Positions 1 to 8,357 of a DNA stretch of 64,000 nucleotides are shown here, piece by piece (the stretch's first letter is position 1; every line of letters begins with the position of its first letter). The notes under the pieces were generated by a model that saw nothing but the letters and a program-made list of their open reading frames with translations, was not told the DNA's origin and did not search any database. Made by a program: the position numbers and the translations under genes. The stretch comes from an uncultured Roseicyclus sp. (GTDB taxonomy: Bacteria; Pseudomonadota; Alphaproteobacteria; Rhodobacterales; Rhodobacteraceae), in assembly GCA_947500415.1 (NCBI GenBank), contig CANMRT010000002.1, positions 372,001 through 436,000 on the forward strand. Direction: 5' to 3'.

Positions 1-27
1 CTTTCATGATCAATCTGATCAAGACGC

Positions 28-58
28 TTGACCTGAAGTGGCTTCAGGTCGGTATGAA
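28..58 (+). promoter_or_regulatory. MerR-type promoter with operator dyad
   Basis: A -35-like TTGACC (28-33) and a -10-like TATGAA (53-58) are separated by 19 bp, the over-long spacer typical of promoters activated by MerR-family proteins. The spacer carries a perfect inverted repeat, ACCTGAAG-TGG-CTTCAGGT (31-49). Transcription would start a few bases before the merR start codon at 82, so the promoter most likely serves the merR-SDR pair itself (autoregulation). The spacing and dyad are seen directly. The regulator assignment is inferred from adjacency. Confidence 0.75.
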
Positions 59-81
59 CCTGCGTGAAAGGGTGCGGCCAT

Positions 82-444
82 ATGAAGATTTCAGAAGTAG
101 CTGAGCTGACTGGGCTGAGCGTTTCAACGATCCGCTTCTATGAGAAATCCGGACTCTGTCCGATCATCCAACGCGGCACAGACGGAAAGCGTAGGTTTTC
201 CAAGACAGATGCCGACTGGCTGGATTTGCTGGCATCACTGCGCGCGACTGGGATGCGCATGTCTGAAATGCGCATCTTTGCCGACTTGTATGCATCAGGC
301 GATGCAACAATCCCAAAACGTAAGGACGCGCTTCTGGCGCACCGGCAAAGCCTGGCGGCTCGACAAGCAGAGTTGGAACGCTATCGAACCATCCTCGACC
401 GAAAACTGCAAAAGTACGATGAGATAATGAAGGATCAGAAATGA
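82..444 (+). CDS. MerR family transcriptional regulator
   Basis: This is a cytoplasmic DNA-binding regulator of 120 aa. The N-terminal winged helix-turn-helix is typical of MerR proteins (KISEVAELTGLSVSTIRFYE), followed by a wing ending near residue 45 and a C-terminal coiled-coil dimerisation helix (about residues 75-115, rich in R, Q, E and L). The start at ATG 82 has GAAAGGG 9 bases upstream; the earlier GTG at 64 lies at the predicted transcription start and is rejected. No SoxR-like or CueR-like cysteine cluster is present (a single Cys near residue 27), so the inducer is unlikely to be a metal bound by a C-terminal Cys pair. It overlaps the following SDR by 4 bases (ATGA). Closest in style to the short NmlR/AdhR-like stress regulators; the effector is unknown. 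Confidence 0.85.
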   Translation: MKISEVAELTGLSVSTIRFYEKSGLCPIIQRGTDGKRRFSKTDADWLDLLASLRATGMRMSEMRIFADLYASGDATIPKRKDALLAHRQSLAARQAELERYRTILDRKLQKYDEIMKDQK

Positions 445-1040
445 AAATAATCGTCGTAGGTGCGTTTGGGGATATTGGGCGAGCCGCCTGCAAAGAACTT
501 GAACAGAGGCATGAAATCGTCACGGTCGGCCGGTCCGCCGGAGACTTTCAGGTCGATGTGGGCGACTTGCATGCGGTGACGTCACTCTACGAAAAGGTCG
601 GCACCGTTGATGCAGTGGTGTCTTGCGCGGGCGATGCGACCTTTGCGCCCTTGTCAGACATGGACCAAGAGAAGTTCATGGTCGGTCTGCGGCAAAAGGT
701 GATGGGGCAGGTGAACCTCGTCCTCGCCGGGTTGAATATCATGTCAGATGGCGGGTCATTCACGCTGACAAGCGGCGTCCTTGATCGTGATCCAATCCGC
801 ATGGGGTCAAATGCCGCGACCGCCAATGGGGCGCTGGCTGGCTTCGTCAAAGCTGCGGCAATAGAGATGCCGCGCGGATTGAGAGTGAATGTCGTCAGCC
901 CTGGAATGCTGGATGTGTCGGCCCCGCGCTACGGTGCCTGGTTTCACGGTCACAGGCCTGTGTCGTCGCATTACGCTGGCCTCGCATATGCAAAATGTGT
1001 TGAGGGCGCCCTGACAGGGCAAGTGGTGATTGTGGAGTGA
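441..1040 (+). CDS. Atypical short-chain dehydrogenase/reductase (SDR)
   Basis: A 199-aa Rossmann-fold protein with an N-terminal nucleotide-binding motif (VVGAFGDIGRAA, Gly-rich) and an acidic residue region suited to NADP(H) or NAD(H). At the place where SDRs carry the catalytic Tyr-x-x-x-Lys the sequence reads NAATANGALAGFVKA, so both the Tyr and the Lys are missing. This small subgroup (about 200 aa) is recurrent in bacteria and its activity is unclear: it may use another catalytic residue or only bind a nucleotide. It is translationally coupled to the MerR gene (ATGA) and should be induced with it, which suggests a role in dealing with a reactive carbonyl or oxidant. The substrate is unknown. 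Confidence 0.8.
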   Translation: MKIIVVGAFGDIGRAACKELEQRHEIVTVGRSAGDFQVDVGDLHAVTSLYEKVGTVDAVVSCAGDATFAPLSDMDQEKFMVGLRQKVMGQVNLVLAGLNIMSDGGSFTLTSGVLDRDPIRMGSNAATANGALAGFVKAAAIEMPRGLRVNVVSPGMLDVSAPRYGAWFHGHRPVSSHYAGLAYAKCVEGALTGQVVIVE

Positions 1041-1142
1041 TCGGCCAGCCAGCGAAGCGTACCTTCGCGCAGCAGCAGCAAAAGGCCGCTTGGTCCCGCA
1101 AAGCCGTTCTCGACATCAGTGAAATGCCACACCGACTATCGG

Positions 1143-1193
1143 CCTCCGCTTCGGCGAGGCAGCATTGTAGCGACAATGACCGCTGCGGACGGC
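1143..1193. repeat. Diverged intergenic repeat, copy A
   Basis: This 51-bp segment lies between the convergent SDR and transglycosylase genes. It aligns without gaps to 34780-34830, with 36 of 51 positions identical by hand count. Shared blocks include TCCGCTTC, CATTG and CGGA-GGC. Both copies are intergenic, suggesting an old interspersed repeat family. Nothing else was recognised in 1041-1249. Confidence 0.4.
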
Positions 1194-1249
1194 TTTGGGT
1201 CGGAAGTGGCTGACGTACCAACCTCTTCATGTCCTGCCAATGGTTAGGA

Positions 1250-2065
1250 CTAGCCTTCTATCTGGCTCGCCATGATCGCGATGGCGCGCTGATAAACCGG
1301 CGCCGCATTCCATGCCTGGATTGCCGCAAAGTTGCGCTGGCCTTCCTGATAGCCTTGGCCCGGCCGCCAGCCATTCTGACGCAGAAAGTTCGCGGTCGAG
1401 GCCAGGGCATCGGTCAGATTGTTCAGGTCTATGCGCCCGTCGCCATTACCATCTACGCCGTAGCGTAGAACGTTTCCTGGCAAGAATTGCGTGTGTCCCA
1501 GTTCACCATGCATCGCGCCGATCGAATTGGGACTGATGGCGCCGCGATCCACGAGCCTAAGTGCTGCCAGCGCATGTTCGCTGAAAAATTCGGAGCGGCG
1601 GCAGTCATAGGCAAGCGTTGCAATCGCCGAGAGGACGTTTGCGTCGCCCATGAAGTTGCCAAATCCGGTTTCCATTCCGTGAATGGCGACGATCACTGCC
1701 GCGGGAACGCCGAAAGCACGTTCGAGCGAGGCGTAAAATTCAGGGTTTGCAGCGATCCGCTGTCGGCCTTGCTGAACAATCGTAGCAGCGCCGCGAACGC
1801 GCATGAACTCTTCGAGCGAATAGCTGAAGGAGCGCTGGTTGCGGTCTGCCGAGATCGTGCGCGTGGCGTAAGTCGTGCCGGCCAGAGCTTGCAATCCGGC
1901 TGGACCGATACCTGCGGCGGCTGCTTCCGCTGCAAATTCCTGCTGCCAGCGGGAGAAACCGGAGGCGTCATTGCCGCAGGTGGCGGCCATGGACGCTACG
2001 GGTGTGCCGAGCAGAAGGCAGATCACGGTAGCGCTGCGAAAGGCGCGGGTCAGGCATGTGGGCAT
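1250..2065 (-). CDS. Lytic murein transglycosylase, MltB/SLT_2 family
   Basis: This periplasmic peptidoglycan lyase cleaves the MurNAc-GlcNAc bond to form 1,6-anhydro ends during wall turnover. The 271-aa precursor starts at ATG 2065, which has GGAG upstream and a good Sec signal peptide (about residues 1-27, ending ASMAA). Earlier in-frame starts only add a non-signal leader. The catalytic Glu lies in the family motif HGMETGFGNFMG, and a typical MltB tract GELGHTQFLPGN follows. The C-terminus ends near NGWRPGQGY...AAIQAWNAAPVYQRAIA, the usual end of family members without an added peptidoglycan-binding domain. There is no lipobox, so it is soluble rather than a lipoprotein. It stands alone, convergent with the SDR and separated by about 200 bp from pqiC. 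Confidence 0.88.
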   Translation of the reverse strand: MPTCLTRAFRSATVICLLLGTPVASMAATCGNDASGFSRWQQEFAAEAAAAGIGPAGLQALAGTTYATRTISADRNQRSFSYSLEEFMRVRGAATIVQQGRQRIAANPEFYASLERAFGVPAAVIVAIHGMETGFGNFMGDANVLSAIATLAYDCRRSEFFSEHALAALRLVDRGAISPNSIGAMHGELGHTQFLPGNVLRYGVDGNGDGRIDLNNLTDALASTANFLRQNGWRPGQGYQEGQRNFAAIQAWNAAPVYQRAIAIMASQIEG

Positions 2066-2266
2066 GGTGTATCTCCGAAGGCGACTGGATGACTTTGGCA
2101 GATTTGCGAAGAGGCTAGCATGAGAAAAGCGCGCAAGGTCAAACTCTTTGCGAGCCCCGAGATGCGTCTTGTCAAACACTCGGACAAGAGCGACCTGATC
2201 CGAGGTTCACGTGGCCACCACTAGCGCCGATGCGACAAGTACCAAAAAGCACGCACAAGCACCGCG

Positions 2267-2821
2267 CTACAATTCCTGTGCAATCTGCTCGGCCAATTGT
2301 CGCCATGCTTGCGCGTGCGCGTCGGCGATATCGGATAGTTCCGGCCCCCTGACCGGAACCCTGACATCGAACGACCGAATGCGGTCGGACCATGGGTTAT
2401 CCTCGCGGCTGAGTGCGAATTGGCCAGTCAGGCGAAGAACGCCATCGCCCCGCAACAGCATTTCGTCGGCCCGGATGGTCAACTCCGCATCGGGAAACGA
2501 ACTCAACGGCCAGGGCGCCCTTGCGACTGGTCTGTCAGTAATGCTGGACAGATGACGGACGATGTCGTTGGCCATGGCATCTTCGGGGATGTCGGCCCAG
2601 ATCAGGCCAGGCAGCGGTTCAATAAGCCCTTGTTCCGTCTCACGCACCACGTCGGAGCCATTCGCGTATTCCGGCAACGATATGTCCGCGAGCACAAGCG
2701 AACGCACTGAGACACGCTCTTCCATAACCGAAGGGGCGTGGGTGACAGTCAATCTCGACGGATCGCCACCACAACCGGCCAGCGTCAGGATGAATGCAGA
2801 GGCGATCCAGAGATACTTCAT
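2267..2821 (-). CDS. pqiC: PqiC-like outer-membrane lipoprotein
   Basis: A 184-aa lipoprotein of the PqiC/DUF330 (ABC-type transport auxiliary lipoprotein) family. The precursor begins MKYLWIASAFILTLAGCGG with the lipobox LAGC, so the mature protein is acylated at Cys17 and predicted to sit at the outer membrane. In the Pqi system this protein caps the PqiB needle and helps move lipids across the periplasm. ATG 2821 is chosen because it directly precedes the signal peptide and lies one base after the pqiB stop. It is the last gene of the pqiA1-pqiA2-pqiB-pqiC operon. Confidence 0.85.
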   Translation of the reverse strand: MKYLWIASAFILTLAGCGGDPSRLTVTHAPSVMEERVSVRSLVLADISLPEYANGSDVVRETEQGLIEPLPGLIWADIPEDAMANDIVRHLSSITDRPVARAPWPLSSFPDAELTIRADEMLLRGDGVLRLTGQFALSREDNPWSDRIRSFDVRVPVRGPELSDIADAHAQAWRQLAEQIAQEL

Positions 2822-2822
2822 G

Positions 2823-4898
2823 TCAACGTCCAGTGATGAGTGAATTTGGATTGCGCTCAATCGCGCGCGCAAGCGACCGGAATGCGTCGGCGGCCTGCGA
2901 GATGTCATTGATGGCGGCGCGTAGTTCCCCGTAAACCGCCGAGCCATCATCATAATCGGCCGCAAGTCCCTGCAGCGAGGCCACCAGGGAATTCAGCCGC
3001 GTCACGATTGTCGGAACCTGCCCCGCCGCGGCCTCAAGTGAGGCAAACGCGCCGTCGGCCGAGGCGAGCGTGCTGGTCAGGCTTTCGGCAGCCCCGCCTT
3101 CACGCAGTTCGGTCAGCAACCCTGCGAGTTCTTCAAGGCTATCGTTGAGAGAGCCGGGCAGATCTGCGGCGGCTTCGGCGGAAAGGATCGTTTCCAACCG
3201 CTGCAGCACGCGTTCGGCAGAGGCAGCGGCGTTCGTCACAGGCGATGCGTCCAATTCGCCAACCAAATCCTCGACGGACGTCAGGATGCCCGGCAGTCCG
3301 GCAGTGAAGGTCTGGACGTTTGCGATGATGGTCTCGCTGTTCTCCAGTGCCGTCAGCGTCGTGCTGAGCCCTTCGCTTTCAGAAATGCCGCTGACCAGCG
3401 TTTCGAGGGCTTCTGCAGCGCTCGACAAGTCTGTCAGCGCTTGCCCGATTTCTTCTGCGGCGACGATGGCGCGAACCTCGGCGACAAGTTCGTTCACGTT
3501 GGCTGGTAGCGCGCGAATGTCCTCGCCGGAGGCAAGGGCTGTGATCCCGTCGAGCGTATCGATGGCAGCGTCCATCAGGTCTTCGATCGGCAGCGCGGCC
3601 ACCCGTGAAACGATGGCGTCAAGATCGGCCGAGGCCTCCGTCACATTGGCAGCCGTCGCTGGGACGAGTGGAAGCTCTATCAACGCTGTGTCCAGAATGC
3701 GCCCGTCATGGTCTTCATCTTCAAACACCTCGAGGATGAGAGTCGTGCCGAGCAGGCCTTCGGACGCGACACGCACGCGAAGCCCGTTGCGCACCCGGCG
3801 TTCCAGCGCCTCGATGAGATTTTCATTTGTAGCGACGTCCGGCAACCCGATGCGGGTCGGCGATAGCGTGAAGTTCACCAGGGCCTGCACGCCGGCATCT
3901 GGATCGCGCGGATCGGTATAACCCACGATGTTGGTCACCTCGCCCACACGGATGCCGCCGTAACGCACCAGCGCCCCGAGGACGAGCCGCAAATTATCGG
4001 CGGGCAAAATCACAGCCAATTCGAGCGCTTGATCTACGGGTGCTTCGAACACGCTTCGTTGCGCATCTGCGCGGCTTGAATAGACGTCGAAAACCTCTCC
4101 CCCTTCGATCCCCTCGCCACCGGTGACCAAGGCCTCAAACGCGACACCGCCTTCGACCAACGAAGCCAGACTTTCGAAATTTACCGACAAACCGCTTGTG
4201 TTGAGGTCGATCGAGATCCCGGAAATATCCCAGAACCGTGTATTCGTTGTCAGACGCGCATCGTGCGGGGCTTCGATGAAGGCGTCCATTGTGATCAGCG
4301 TGCCATCTTCGGACAATTCGGCCTGACCGAGCCGCCCCACCTCAATCCCATTGTAAAGAACCGGGGCACCAGCCGCCAATTGTCCTCCGTCGCGTGAGCG
4401 CAACACAATACGAGTGCCCACTTCGCCAGGGCGGGACAGCGGTGTATTTTCCAACGCGACAAAGCGATCCGCAGGGAAGCCGATCTCGGCGTCCCAAGAG
4501 CCTTCGAGGTAGACACCGGACAGAACCGTGGACAGCCCCGAAACTCCGCGCGTTGTCACTTGTGGTTCGACCAGCCAGAACTGAGCATCCGTATCGATAT
4601 ACTGAGCGATCTCACTATCGACGCGGATATGAGCCTCGACCGATTGCAGGCCCGTGCCAAAGGTCACATCTTCAACGAGGCCGACCTCGACATCCCGAAA
4701 CTGAAGTGGCGTTTCGCCAGCTTCGACGCCTGAAGCGGATGGCAGGCTGACGATGATAACCGGGCCCTGATTGCGATAGGTCTGCGCAACGACCATGACC
4801 GAAATCGCAAGTGCGACCAACGGGACGAGCCACACCCAAGAAATTCGGCTGCTCCGGGTGGGCATCCGCTCAGGCTCGGGCAGATCCTGTTCATCCAT
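2823..4898 (-). CDS. pqiB: PqiB, MCE-domain intermembrane transport protein
   Basis: An inner-membrane-anchored periplasmic protein of about 691 aa. After a short cytoplasmic leader, one transmembrane helix (about residues 18-36, WVWLVPLVALAISVMVV) is followed by three consecutive MCE modules (roughly 40-130, 155-230 and 270-370; e.g. VSLPSASGVEAGETPLQFRD at the first), then a long mostly helical C-terminal tail (about 420-690, rich in A, L, E and S). PqiB hexamers form a hollow needle for lipids between the membranes. E. coli PqiB is about 546 aa, so the tail here is clearly longer. ATG 4898 overlaps the end of pqiA2 by 8 bases and has GGAGG 12 bases upstream; ATG 4910 is an alternative but sits directly against that GGAGG. 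It is followed immediately by pqiC. Confidence 0.88.
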   Translation of the reverse strand: MDEQDLPEPERMPTRSSRISWVWLVPLVALAISVMVVAQTYRNQGPVIIVSLPSASGVEAGETPLQFRDVEVGLVEDVTFGTGLQSVEAHIRVDSEIAQYIDTDAQFWLVEPQVTTRGVSGLSTVLSGVYLEGSWDAEIGFPADRFVALENTPLSRPGEVGTRIVLRSRDGGQLAAGAPVLYNGIEVGRLGQAELSEDGTLITMDAFIEAPHDARLTTNTRFWDISGISIDLNTSGLSVNFESLASLVEGGVAFEALVTGGEGIEGGEVFDVYSSRADAQRSVFEAPVDQALELAVILPADNLRLVLGALVRYGGIRVGEVTNIVGYTDPRDPDAGVQALVNFTLSPTRIGLPDVATNENLIEALERRVRNGLRVRVASEGLLGTTLILEVFEDEDHDGRILDTALIELPLVPATAANVTEASADLDAIVSRVAALPIEDLMDAAIDTLDGITALASGEDIRALPANVNELVAEVRAIVAAEEIGQALTDLSSAAEALETLVSGISESEGLSTTLTALENSETIIANVQTFTAGLPGILTSVEDLVGELDASPVTNAAASAERVLQRLETILSAEAAADLPGSLNDSLEELAGLLTELREGGAAESLTSTLASADGAFASLEAAAGQVPTIVTRLNSLVASLQGLAADYDDGSAVYGELRAAINDISQAADAFRSLARAIERNPNSLITGR

Positions 4899-5514
4899 GG
4901 CGAAACCCATCCTCCAAACGGTCCCAAATCTGTCTGGAGTCAAAGCTTTGGGCGGCCAGCATGGTGAACACAACCGACAAAGCGAAACAAACTGCAGCAA
5001 TGCCGGGGTTGATCGACGCCAACACGTCGAATTGTACCAGTGCTGTTAGAATGGCAACGACGAAGACGTCGATCATGGACCAACGGCCGATGAACTCAAC
5101 GACTTCATAGTAGCGCAAGAGACGATGTGGATCGGTGCGATGTCGCTTTCGTGTCAGGATGGCAAGGTAGCCAATCACGACGAATTTTCCGACCGGAATG
5201 AGAATACTCGCCACGAACACGATTATCGCAACGGCATAGGACCCATGCTCGAACAGATCGATAACGCCGCCAATAATCGTGCTTTCCGATGTCCGGAAAT
5301 TCTGAGTTGTCAGAAGCATCGGATAAGTGTTGGCGGGGAGATATGCGATCAGCCCTGCAATCAGCCACGCCCAAACCTTTTGTTCGCTCAAGGTATCGCG
5401 ACTGGACAAACGATGCGCACATCGTGGACAACGCACCTCGCTTATCAAAGCGACATTGCCGCATGTCTGGCAAATGACCCGACCGACATCTCGCGCGGAA
5501 ATCACCGTGTCCAT
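4891..5514 (-). CDS. pqiA: PqiA-family membrane protein, second half
   Basis: A 207-aa inner-membrane protein equivalent to the C-terminal half of E. coli PqiA. It starts with a zinc-ribbon-like Cys pair arrangement (CQTCGN...CPRCAHR, CxxC-x(13-16)-CxxC) followed by four predicted transmembrane helices, including the family stretch AYLPANTYPML. PqiA is the membrane partner of PqiB and PqiC. ATG 5514 is preferred over a TTG at 5529; it overlaps the preceding pqiA half by 13 bases and pqiB by 8, indicating translational coupling. The pqiA split into two genes is described in the findings. Confidence 0.85.
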   Translation of the reverse strand: MDTVISARDVGRVICQTCGNVALISEVRCPRCAHRLSSRDTLSEQKVWAWLIAGLIAYLPANTYPMLLTTQNFRTSESTIIGGVIDLFEHGSYAVAIIVFVASILIPVGKFVVIGYLAILTRKRHRTDPHRLLRYYEVVEFIGRWSMIDVFVVAILTALVQFDVLASINPGIAAVCFALSVVFTMLAAQSFDSRQIWDRLEDGFRHG

Positions 5515-6152
5515 GTCAACGCTGCCCAAAGAGAGTGTCGGTTCGACAGCGTGTCCTGATATGCGTTCAACAGCACAATTACCACGAACATCCAGAATGC
5601 AGCACCGATGGAAATGGTGGCCAGGTCAGCAAGCTTCACCAGCGCGACCGCAACGCCGAGCATGAAGATCTCCGCCATCGCCCATGGTTTGAGGATGAAC
5701 GACCAGGCCAAAGCCCGCTGGGCACCAGGGAGATTGCGGCGTGCCAGTACGGCAGGAGTCAGAGCGTAGAGAACCAACAACAATCGGCAAAGCGGTAGCA
5801 TTAGGATGAACGCCAAGACTGCAAGCGCCAACGGCACCATGATCCCAGTGCTGAACCCCAGCACAACGTCGATAACAGACACGGCATTGTCGAATTGTCC
5901 TGCCCGCAATTCCAGGAACGGCAGAAAGAGGACCGCGAAAAGAAGTGCGACGTTCGTCACTGACAGGCTGACAATCCACGTTAAGGCTGTCGATGGCCCG
6001 TAGGTAAGCCGATGACCACAGCGTTGGCATTTCGAAGGCTCTGCCGAACGCTCCACGGGCAGCCGGTAGAGCGCATCGCAGACAGGACATCCGATCAGGC
6101 TCGAATAAGTGCCTTGCTGATCGCTTGATCTGCGCGCGTTCAATGGATTCAT
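5502..6152 (-). CDS. pqiA: PqiA-family membrane protein, first half
   Basis: A 216-aa inner-membrane protein equivalent to the N-terminal half of PqiA. It has an N-terminal zinc-ribbon-like motif (GCPVCDALYRLP...KCQRCGHRL) and four predicted transmembrane helices, including LFLPFLELRAGQF. ATG 6152 is chosen because GGGGGAT lies about 8 bases upstream and homologues begin shortly before the Cys pair; the longer reading frame up to 6242 has no supporting features. It is the first gene of the Pqi operon. Expression would come from the 6153-6699 region, where no specific regulator site was recognised. Confidence 0.85.
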   Translation of the reverse strand: MNPLNARRSSDQQGTYSSLIGCPVCDALYRLPVERSAEPSKCQRCGHRLTYGPSTALTWIVSLSVTNVALLFAVLFLPFLELRAGQFDNAVSVIDVVLGFSTGIMVPLALAVLAFILMLPLCRLLLVLYALTPAVLARRNLPGAQRALAWSFILKPWAMAEIFMLGVAVALVKLADLATISIGAAFWMFVVIVLLNAYQDTLSNRHSLWAALTWTR

Positions 6153-6699
6153 TGCCGTATCCCCCGCCGAGCGCCAACGATGGGACGACGGAAGTCGAGA
6201 TACAAGTGTGCTTCCGGCGTCAAATCGATTTTCACGAAGCAATCCTTTGTGGAGGTTCGGTCTTGCCGTTTTTCTGCGTGCCGGCTGGTTCGCCCTCGAT
6301 GAACAATCTGCGATCGAGATCAGGTTGAGAGGCTAGCCCATCAATGAACTTCGGTTGAGGTGGGCACTCAACCCGCAAGTCCGTGTTAGACTGCGTCATG
6401 CTTCAATCCTCTCGGGTCCACAAAGCCGCTAAAGGCCCGACGTAGCGCGCATGAGGACCACTTCACGTTGCACACACAATGCACATGGCACCCTTCAACG
6501 CATTGAAAAAATGAAGAAACCTGTCCAATCCATCGTGGGCGCACAAGACAATCTCGCTGCCGCAGAGGCTGCGTTGTTGGGCCTTCTTGGGTCTCCTATG
6601 GTCCAGGGGCCGGCTTTTGGACCATGTGGCACACATACTTCACACGGATTGGCGTAGTCCAACCATCAGGAGCGAAGACAGGCGAGCGGCGGTGATTGG
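6153..6699. other. Non-coding stretch upstream of pqiA
   Basis: About 550 bp without a convincing gene. Small reading frames are present (for example 6451-6657 on the + strand) but have no ribosome-binding site, no family resemblance and atypical composition. It should contain the promoter of the pqi operon, reading leftward. No clear operator or terminator was recognised. Confidence 0.5.
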
Positions 6700-6990
6700 G
6701 TGAGGCTTGGATCCATTTTGATGATCGATCTGGAGCGCGAGGCCGATCCCCATCTGAGCGTAGCACACGCTGGAAGTGGCGAGTTCGCCTTCATTGGTTT
6801 TCTGGGGTTTGTCGGTTTCAGCGAATTGGCGCCCCACGCCCTGGGACAGACAACGCTGATGCGAACGCTCTTGGCGCTCCATTTGGGCGCAGTTCTGGGG
6901 GTCTTTCCACTGATGCCCTATACAAAGATGGCGCATGGGTTATACCGCATAGCCGCTTTTTGCCCGAGACACTCAAGGTATCGGCAATAG
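6700..6990 (+). pseudogene. Remnant of a TcuB-like membrane protein (C-terminal end)
   Basis: The frame 6700-6990 encodes about 96 residues whose central part reads like the C-terminal membrane domain of TcuB (the Fe-S/haem electron-transfer protein of tricarballylate utilisation). Two hydrophobic helices (FAFIGFLGFVGF and LLALHLGAVLGVFPL) are followed by PYTKMAHGLYRIAAF, close to the family ending PYGKFVHGLYRxAA. The rest of the roughly 380-aa protein, including the Fe-S Cys clusters, is absent upstream in any frame. There is no good start or ribosome-binding site. It is best read as a decayed gene end left by a deletion. Family identification is from memory of the motif and is moderately sure. 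Confidence 0.5.
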
Positions 6991-7212
6991 ACGACAGAGC
7001 ACCTTACGGCCCAAAAAAAATTGCACGCTGTAGGAGTTCCTGGTCCTAGGAGCTACGCCCGGTTCCGCATGATAAGCACCTTTATCGGCGTGGCGTTAAA
7101 CGGCGCTACCAAAGTCCCGCCCGTCCAATTTTCAGCCTGAACAGTCAAGTTTACCCGACCAGCCAAACGTCCGAGTTTGGTCGCACGCCAAATTAGGCAA
7201 AGAAATCCCTTG

Positions 7213-7228
7213 CCGAAACCGGTTTCGG
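7213..7228. promoter_or_regulatory. LacI-type operator palindrome
   Basis: CCGAAACCGGTTTCGG is a perfect 16-bp palindrome with the central CG expected of LacI-family operators (compare AAACCGGTTT-type sites of alphaproteobacterial sugar regulators). It ends 30 bases before the lacI start codon, so it probably mediates autoregulation and control of the whole transporter-glycosidase operon. No second copy was seen in front of the binding-protein gene. Confidence 0.7.
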
Positions 7229-7258
7229 TCCGCAGCTTGATCGTGGGGAGGATGAAAC

Positions 7259-8335
7259 TTGGAAGCTTCGCTTGTTCGATTGCCAGAACGGAACACACGC
7301 AATCGCGTGACGATTTCGCATGTGGCGGACGCGTTGGGGTTGACCAAGTCGACCGTCTCTCGGGCGATGAACGGCTACTCTGATATCTCTGAAGCGACCC
7401 AGCTGCGGGTCAAGCGGATGGCCGAAAAAATGGGATACCACCCATTGAGCCACGCGCAGGCGATCAAAACAGGTCGCACACGATCGCTAGGCCTTGTCCT
7501 TCAGTTTGCAGATCACGATGCGCAGCGCCCCTTTCTGGCTGAGTTTCTGGCCGGGGTATCCGCTGGCGCAAGCACCGAAGGCTGGACGTTGACGGTCGCA
7601 GCCACCGACAGCCACAGCGGGTTAATCGAAACGTTCCGCGCAATTCTACGCGATGGAAAGGCGGATGGTTTCATCTTGCCACGCGCGCTTTGCAATGATC
7701 CCCGCGTGCATCTCCTGCGCAAAGCCGATGTGCCGTTCGTGTTGTTTGGCCGTCAGGACAATGCCGAGGGATGCGCGTGGTTCGACGTCTTGGGTGAAGA
7801 GGCCATGCAAGATGCAGTCAGGCATCTTGCTGGTCTTGGCCATCGTCGGATTGGCTTCATCAATGGCGGGCAACAATATGCGTATGCCGCTTTGCGAGCG
7901 GATGGATTTGCTGAAGGAATGCGGCTTTGCGGGCTCGACATTGACGAGGGCCTGATCGCGCAAAACGCGGTGACCCTCGAAGATGGCGCGAGAGCGGCGG
8001 CAAAAATTCTTGATCACGCAAACCCGCCCACAGCCATCGTTTGCGCCGTCGACTTTGCGGCGCTCGGCGCCTATCGCGCTGCGGCGGAGCGAGGTCTGAG
8101 TGTTGGCCGTGATCTATCTATCATCGGTTATGATGGCATACCCGAGGGCGCTTTTGCCCAACCACCCCTGACGACGTTTGCCGTTGATAATCGGGCGGCG
8201 GGCCATGCGTTGGCGACCCTGTTGATACGCCGCGTCAAAGGGGAGCCGCTTGAAACGTTAAGAAAAACCGTCCCGGCCACGTTCGTGAAGCGGGATTCCA
8301 CCGGGCCAAAATCTCCGGAGCGATCAACCAAATAA
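7259..8335 (+). CDS. LacI family transcriptional regulator
   Basis: A 358-aa sugar-responsive repressor. The N-terminal helix-turn-helix (ISHVADALGLTKSTVSRAMNG, about residues 18-40) and the LacI hinge (RVKRMAEKMGYHPLSHAQAI) are clear, followed by a periplasmic-binding-protein-like effector domain (LGLVLQFADHD to the end). The start is a TTG at 7259 with GGGGAGG about 7 bases upstream; an ATG at 7252 is out of frame. It heads a co-directional set: binding protein, two permeases, glycosidase and ATPase. With the 7213-7228 palindrome just upstream it most likely represses this operon and is released by the imported sugar or its breakdown product. Confidence 0.9.
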   Translation: MEASLVRLPERNTRNRVTISHVADALGLTKSTVSRAMNGYSDISEATQLRVKRMAEKMGYHPLSHAQAIKTGRTRSLGLVLQFADHDAQRPFLAEFLAGVSAGASTEGWTLTVAATDSHSGLIETFRAILRDGKADGFILPRALCNDPRVHLLRKADVPFVLFGRQDNAEGCAWFDVLGEEAMQDAVRHLAGLGHRRIGFINGGQQYAYAALRADGFAEGMRLCGLDIDEGLIAQNAVTLEDGARAAAKILDHANPPTAIVCAVDFAALGAYRAAAERGLSVGRDLSIIGYDGIPEGAFAQPPLTTFAVDNRAAGHALATLLIRRVKGEPLETLRKTVPATFVKRDSTGPKSPERSTK

Positions 8336-8357
8336 TGACTTTCATGGGAGGAAGACA

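Noticed and set aside
3070-3921. + strand frame of 283 codons, Ser/Arg-rich
   Set aside because: It is antisense to pqiB; composition mirrors the Ala/Glu-rich coiled C-terminal region of PqiB.
6451-6657. + strand frame of 68 codons
   Set aside because: No family resemblance or Shine-Dalgarno sequence; its frame ends directly before the tcuB-like remnant but is not part of it.
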